A DNA stretch of 64,000 bases from Cryptomeria japonica. Lineage: Eukaryota; Streptophyta; Pinopsida; Cupressales; Cupressaceae. The notes beneath the pieces were generated by a model. The model was not told where the DNA came from, ran no database searches, and saw only the letters and a list, made by a program, of their open reading frames with translations. This document shows, piece by piece, positions 59,401 to 64,000 of this stretch (within the stretch, counting starts at the first letter, position 1; each line of letters opens with the position of its first letter). The stretch covers positions 168,035,861-168,099,860 of the forward strand of contig NC_081406.1 in NCBI RefSeq assembly GCF_030272615.1, written 5' to 3'. A program made the position numbers and the translations under genes.

Positions 59401-61000
59401 AATTGTCGATGAGGAATCCAATGATGATAAATCTGATGAAACAGACACAGAGGAAGTTGTTTATGTGGCCATTAAGGATGGATCTGATGAAGAAAGGTAT
59501 GAAGAAAAAGCCTTAATATCTCACATAAATAATAATGATTCTTGGATCATAGATAGTGGATGCTCACATCACATGACAGGTGATAAACACAAATTTGTTA
59601 AATTAGAAGATTATGATGGAGGCTATGTAAGATTTGGTAATGATGCACCATGTCCGGTAAAAGGTAAAGGCTCTATCACACTTCTTGATAATGCAAAATG
59701 TGATGATGTTTATTGGGTTGAAGGTTTGAAATATAATTTGTTGAGTGTGGCACAACTAAACAACAGAGGTTACCGAATAGAATTTCAGAAAGGAATTGTC
59801 AAAGTTCATGACAAGCATGGAAAGTTGGCAGCTATTGGGACTCAAACAAAAGGTAACACATTTCACCTTGACTCAACTTGGAACAAGTGTCTTTATGCAA
59901 AGATAGATGATACCTGGTTATGGCATAAAAGGTTTTGTCATGTAAATTTTGATAATTTGATCAAAATAAGTAAGAAGCACCGAGTAAGAGGTCTACTGAG
60001 TTTGGAGAAACCTGAGAATGCTATATGCAGAGGATGCCAGATGGGTAAGATGACAAGATCAAGCTTTACAAGTAAGTCCTACACTTCTAAGGGAATTTTA
60101 GATCTTGTGCATACTGATCTTTGTGGTCCTATGAAAGTTCGGAGTTATTATGGTGATAAATATTTCATATTATTTGTGGATGATTATTCAAGGATGATGT
60201 CAGTTATGTTTTTAAAAGAAAAATCTGAAGCTTTTCAAATGTTTAAATGGTACAAGGTAAGAGTTGAAAATAAAACAGGAAGACAACTGAAATGTCTTAG
60301 ATCTGATAGAGGAGGAGAGTTCACCTCTGATGAATTTAACTTATTCTGTAATGATCATGGTATAAAAAGACAAGTCTTTGCACCGAGAACTCCATAGCAA
60401 AATGGGATAGCTGAGAGAAGAAACAGATCTATTGTGGATTGTGCTAGAACCCTGATGATTAAAAAGAGAGTGCCATAAAATTTTTGGAGAGAAGCAATAA
60501 GCACTGTTGTTTACACCCTGAACCAAGTACAACTGAAGAAAGGAACTTTGAAGACACCATATGAAATTTGGTATGACAAGAAATCTAATGTAAGTTACTT
60601 TAAAATCTTTGGAAGTAGATGCTATGTACACAAAGATGACAGAAATGGAAAGTTTGATTAGAAAAGTGAAGAAGGAACGTTTCTAGGTTATTCTTCTAGA
60701 AGCAAAGCATTTAAATGTCTGATCAAATCATCTAACAAAATAGTAGAAAGTGCAAATCTGAAAATTGATGAATTTGCAGAAAGAAATGATGAAGGAAATT
60801 CCAAGGAACCAGAAGATTATGAAAAATTTGTCTATGTTCAACTGACAAGTCCTACCGAGAAAGTTACTGAAGAAAATGAAGAGAATATCCAGTTACCGAG
60901 TGATGAAGAAGATCATACCGAGCCTATCGAGCCTATATTAGCCAAATATGTCAGAAGGAATCATGCATCAAGTCAAATTATAGGAGATAAGGATGATCCA
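59401..61000 (+). pseudogene. Element I protease and integrase
   Basis: Same frame as gag. Protease SWIIDSGCSHHMTGDKHKF with DSG at 59552-59560. GAG-pre-integrase WLWHKRFCHVNFDNL (about 59917) and ICRGCQMGK. Integrase core: LVHTDLCGPMKVRSYYGDKY, LFVDDYSRMMSVMFLKEK and CLRSDRGGEFTSDEF. The PQQNG motif has its first Gln as TAG (60395); QNGIAERRN follows with the catalytic Glu. Further stops TAA 60476 and TAG 60659. The region after 60661 is open and acidic ([19 protein letters not shown]). Confidence 0.9.
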
Positions 61001-62583
61001 GTGATGACAAGGAACAAACTAAGACAGAACACATGTCTGATATCTGAATTTGAACCGAGAATAGTAAAAGAGGCATTTAACAATGAAGATTGGGTAAATG
61101 CTATGACAGAAGAGATTGATCAAATCAAGAAGAATGACACATGGACACTGGTCCCAAGACCGAAGGACAAAAATATAATCAGTACAAAGTGGATTTTCAA
61201 AAACAAGCTAAATGGAAAAGGTGACATCATTCGAAATAAAGCAAGACTAGTTTGCAAAGGATATGCTCAAAAAGAAGGAATAGATTATGGCGAGACCTTT
61301 GCACTTGTGGCTAGACTTGAAGGAGTAAAAACATTGTTGGCATATGCTGCTTTCAAAAATTTCAAGGTATATCAAATGGATGTCAAATCTACATTTTTGA
61401 ATGGTATACTAAAAGAAGAAGTTTATATTGAACAACCTGAAGGATTTGTTGAAAACAAGAATAAAGATTAGGTATGTAAATTGAACAAAGCTTTATATGG
61501 TCTAAAACAAGCACCTAGAGCATGGTATGAGAGATTGCACTCTTACTTAATCAAGATTGGTTTTATAAGAATAAGTGAAAATAACAATATGTACATGAAG
61601 AATGATGAAGACAATGGAATACTGATCTCAGCCATATTTGTTGATGACATTATATTTTGTGGAAATGATTCTCTATGCAAAAACTTTGGTAATTAAATGT
61701 GCAAAGAATTTGAGATGCCACTAATCGGTGAGATAAAGTATTTTATAGGTTTACAGATACTGCAAATGAAAGATGCGATTTTCATTACTCAATCCAAGTA
61801 CATAAAGGAAATCTTGAAGAAATTTGGAATGGAGGATTCAAAACCAGTAAGTACTCCTATGACTACCAACTGTAAACTATCAAAGAATGATGAATCCGCA
61901 TCTATTGATGAGACACTCTACCTATCCATGATTGGAAAGTTACAATATGTTGTGCATAATAGACCGGATATAGCACATGCAGTAGGTATTGTTGCAAGAT
62001 TCTCTGCAGATCCCAAAGAAGCCCATATGACAGCAATCAAGAGAATTTTCAGATACCTGAGAGGCACTGAAGATTAGTATATGAAAAGAGAAATGATTTT
62101 GATTTAAAAGTTTATACTGATGTTGATTGGGCAGGGAACATTGATGACAAGAAAAGCACAAGTGGAGGAGCTTTCTTTTTAGGGGAAAGACTAGTGAGTT
62201 GGCTTAGCAAGAAACAAGGATGTATTTCACAGTCAACAATAGAAGTTGAATATGTTGCTGCAACATTGAATTGCACTAATATAGCATGGATAAAACAACT
62301 ATTGGAAGGTATAAATGAAAAGGTTACCGAGCTAGTAACTATATTCTATGATAATACGAGTGCCATTAACATTTCAAAGAATCTAGTAATGTACTTTAAG
62401 ACAAAACACATTTCTATCAAGTATCATTATCTCAAAGAAGAAGTTCAAGAAAAGAAAGTTGTGCTGGAATATGTTAGCACAAAGGAGCAAATTGCAGACA
62501 TCTTCACAAAGCCACTACCAAGAGACACTTTTGAGTATCTCCGGAGCAAGTTAGGGGTTCTACCCCTATCTTCTACTCACTGA
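61001..62583 (+). pseudogene. Element I reverse transcriptase and RNase H
   Basis: Same frame: [74 protein letters not shown] at 61469, then NKALYGLKQAPRAWYERL and FVDDIIFCGN (catalytic DD at 61643-61648). TAA at 61694. TPMTTNCKLSK, LSMIGKLQYVVHNRPDIA, RIFRYLRGTED. TAG at 62075 and a frameshift, then in the next frame VYTDVDWAGNIDDKKSTSGG, VSWLSKKQGCISQST, ADIFTKPLPRDTFEYL and the LGVLPLSSTH end at 62583. Confidence 0.9.
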
Positions 62584-62827
62584 CAGAGTTTGGTGAAAGC
62601 ATCAATTTGATGAATCTACAGAATATTATGTGTGGATTGATGTTGATTTACGCACTTTAGGAAGTTTTCTAAAGGTGTATAGGAGTGTGACCAGGGAACA
62701 GGATACAAGAAATAGTATTGAAGGAAAGATTGCTCTGATCGAGTTTTAGATGTTACATTTGCATGTGTAACTCAGCAAAAGCAAGCACTTCACAGCAGAA
62801 GAGTTCATGATTTAGTTCTTTTACTTT

Positions 62828-63078
62828 TTGACATTGTTGTCAAAGGGGGAGAAGACTAAATGGTAGACTAAATGGTAAAGCTCTAAATGAAGAAGATAAC
62901 AGAAGACTAATGATAGGGGGAGAAGATTACTGAAAAAGGGAGAAGACTTCAGAAGAAGAAAACAACTCAAGGATAACAGGAGAAGTCTCCATAGCAATCT
63001 GAATCCGAATCAATTTGAATATCTTGTTGGTATTACCATTTAAAAGTTGGTATTGCCATCAATGCCAAAGGGGGAGAT
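62828..63078 (+). other. Element I PPT region with two PPT modules
   Basis: The upstream module has TTGTTGTCAAAGGGGGAG (ending 62851). The real PPT is AAAGGGGGAGAT (63067-63078), preceded by ATTGCCATCAATGCCAAA (63052-63069). The LTR-head partner is at 63191-63208. Between them is non-coding, GA-rich sequence. Confidence 0.78.
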
Positions 63079-64000
63079 TGTTGGCATTTCAATAGAAAGA
63101 GATTGTTGATATTCATTAAGGATATTGAGAAGGTTGTTGAAGATTATTGATATAATTGAAGAAGGATGATAACTATCTTTATAACATTATTTTGTCATTG
63201 ATGTCAAGCAATTGATTTTTTGATTCAGTATGATGTTGCCATATCTTGAGAAGATTGATTTGAAGAGAATTAAGATGTCAATAAAAGACACAAAAAGAAT
63301 GTGATGAATAAGGGGTGAAATAAGTTATTCAATGGGCAACTATTACCGAGTTAGACAATGATGAGATCATGATGTTTAGATTGTTTTGATATCCTACATA
63401 TGTTGTTGTTTGTAAGGTTAATACTATACTATGTCACCGAGCAAAGAACCTAGTCGGTAAACCCTAAGGTTATCGATATCGGTTAATGAAGGCAGAATGT
63501 CTACTGAGTGAAGTTTAGTATTTACTGAGTTGCAACCGAGTTATGACAGGCAGCATTGAAGGAATGAAAGCGTTATTTAATGAAGGAAGCTGATTAGCTG
63601 AAGTTGATTAAATGATTGATATGTCATGCAAGAAATTTGTTAAGGATCTACAGCTTTGAAAATTTAGGAGCTAGATCTACAGCACAGATTGAACCACTTA
63701 ACCTAGCACAAGTTCCTAGGTGAAGTAAAACATTTTTCAGATCGAAGGATACATTGAACCTAGTCAAGATTGAAGATCTAATGGCTATGATTGATCATGG
63801 GAAATGTGATCAAGGAGATTCAGCGGTTAGCAAATTGTTTATAAATAAGAAATTGTTGATGAACAATGTATGCGGGCAAATGTAAGCACAAGGATGCTAT
63901 ATAGTGATTACCGAGCACAAAAGCTTGAAGACATGTTTGAATAACAGAGTAGGGAGCCCAACAGAGGGACAAGATAAGTCCTATGACTAGACAGTGTTGA
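63079..64000 (+). repeat. Element I, 3' LTR (runs off the window)
   Basis: It starts TGTTGGCATTTCAATAG after the PPT. The portion from 63709 matches the truncated left LTR. TATA-like TTATAAATAA at 63839-63848. About 1.46 kb expected in full. Confidence 0.9.

Larger units (their letters stand above)
57511..64000 (+). mobile_element. Copia element I
   Basis: The best preserved element in the window. Left LTR 57511-58339 lacks its first ~630 bp. PBS at 58342, gag-pol in one frame to about 62074, PPT at 63067-63078, right LTR from 63079 to beyond the window. The two LTR copies overlap for about 290 bp, in which I count about 14 differences (about 95% identity). It is therefore probably the youngest copia copy here. 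Confidence 0.9.

Noticed and set aside
58403-62583. Reassigned UAG (Gln) genetic code
   Set aside because: TAG often sits at Gln positions, but TAA, TGA and frameshifts occur too, and the receptor-kinase exons follow the standard code; decay explains it.

Overview
The window looks like intergenic or intronic DNA from a large-genome seed plant, most likely a gymnosperm. That is my inference. It rests on the density of old, nested LTR retrotransposons, on LTR pairs that look roughly 85-95% alike by eye, and on a plant LRR-VIII-type receptor-kinase gene with conserved 72-bp LRR exons. I see no rRNA, tRNA or CRISPR array and no prokaryotic gene organisation.

Layout. 1-945: LTR fragment of a Ty3-type element (minus strand). 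946-2567: 3' end and LTR of a Ty1-copia element (A). 2637-3004: a complete 368-bp TRIM element. 3888-4480: LINE ORF1 relic. 5322-8662: eleven intact exons encoding the N-terminal half of an LRR-VIII-type receptor kinase; the rest of the gene is not in the window. 10440-11819: a second LINE relic, cut by copia element D (LTR 11820-12716). D is split at 13036/29332 by copia element C (target-site copies ATGCA). C's left LTR is split by element B (13172-20880, copies GGTTG). B has copia-style LTRs, PBS and PPT, but encodes only a coiled-coil protein with four CCHC knuckles plus a roughly 1,100-residue ORF of unknown function, and no polymerase or integrase. C ends at 29331 and D resumes to about 33339.

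From 34411 a minus-strand copia element (G) is interrupted twice. F (35254-38999, copies CATTG) is a gag-protease-only Ty3-like element sitting in G's LTR. E (40618-46817, copies TCTAC) is a plus-strand copia sitting in G's RNase H region. From about 47012 to 57500 lies a minus-strand Ty3 chromodomain element (H) with very long LTRs. Its right LTR breaks off at the point where its left LTR carries a TA microsatellite. Copia element I (57511 to beyond 64000) follows and is the best preserved: one pol frame with a handful of stops.

The genes do not form an operon or pathway. The autonomous elements (C, D, E, H, I and G) are all inactivated by stops, frameshifts or deletions. The non-autonomous ones (B, F and the TRIM) keep cis signals and at most gag-like proteins, so they would have depended on machinery from relatives. 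The most interesting signals are B and its unknown ORF2, a dyad motif repeated on both sides of the PPT/U3 border in five copia elements, the TRIM, and a receptor kinase whose remaining exons may lie beyond a giant transposon-filled intron.
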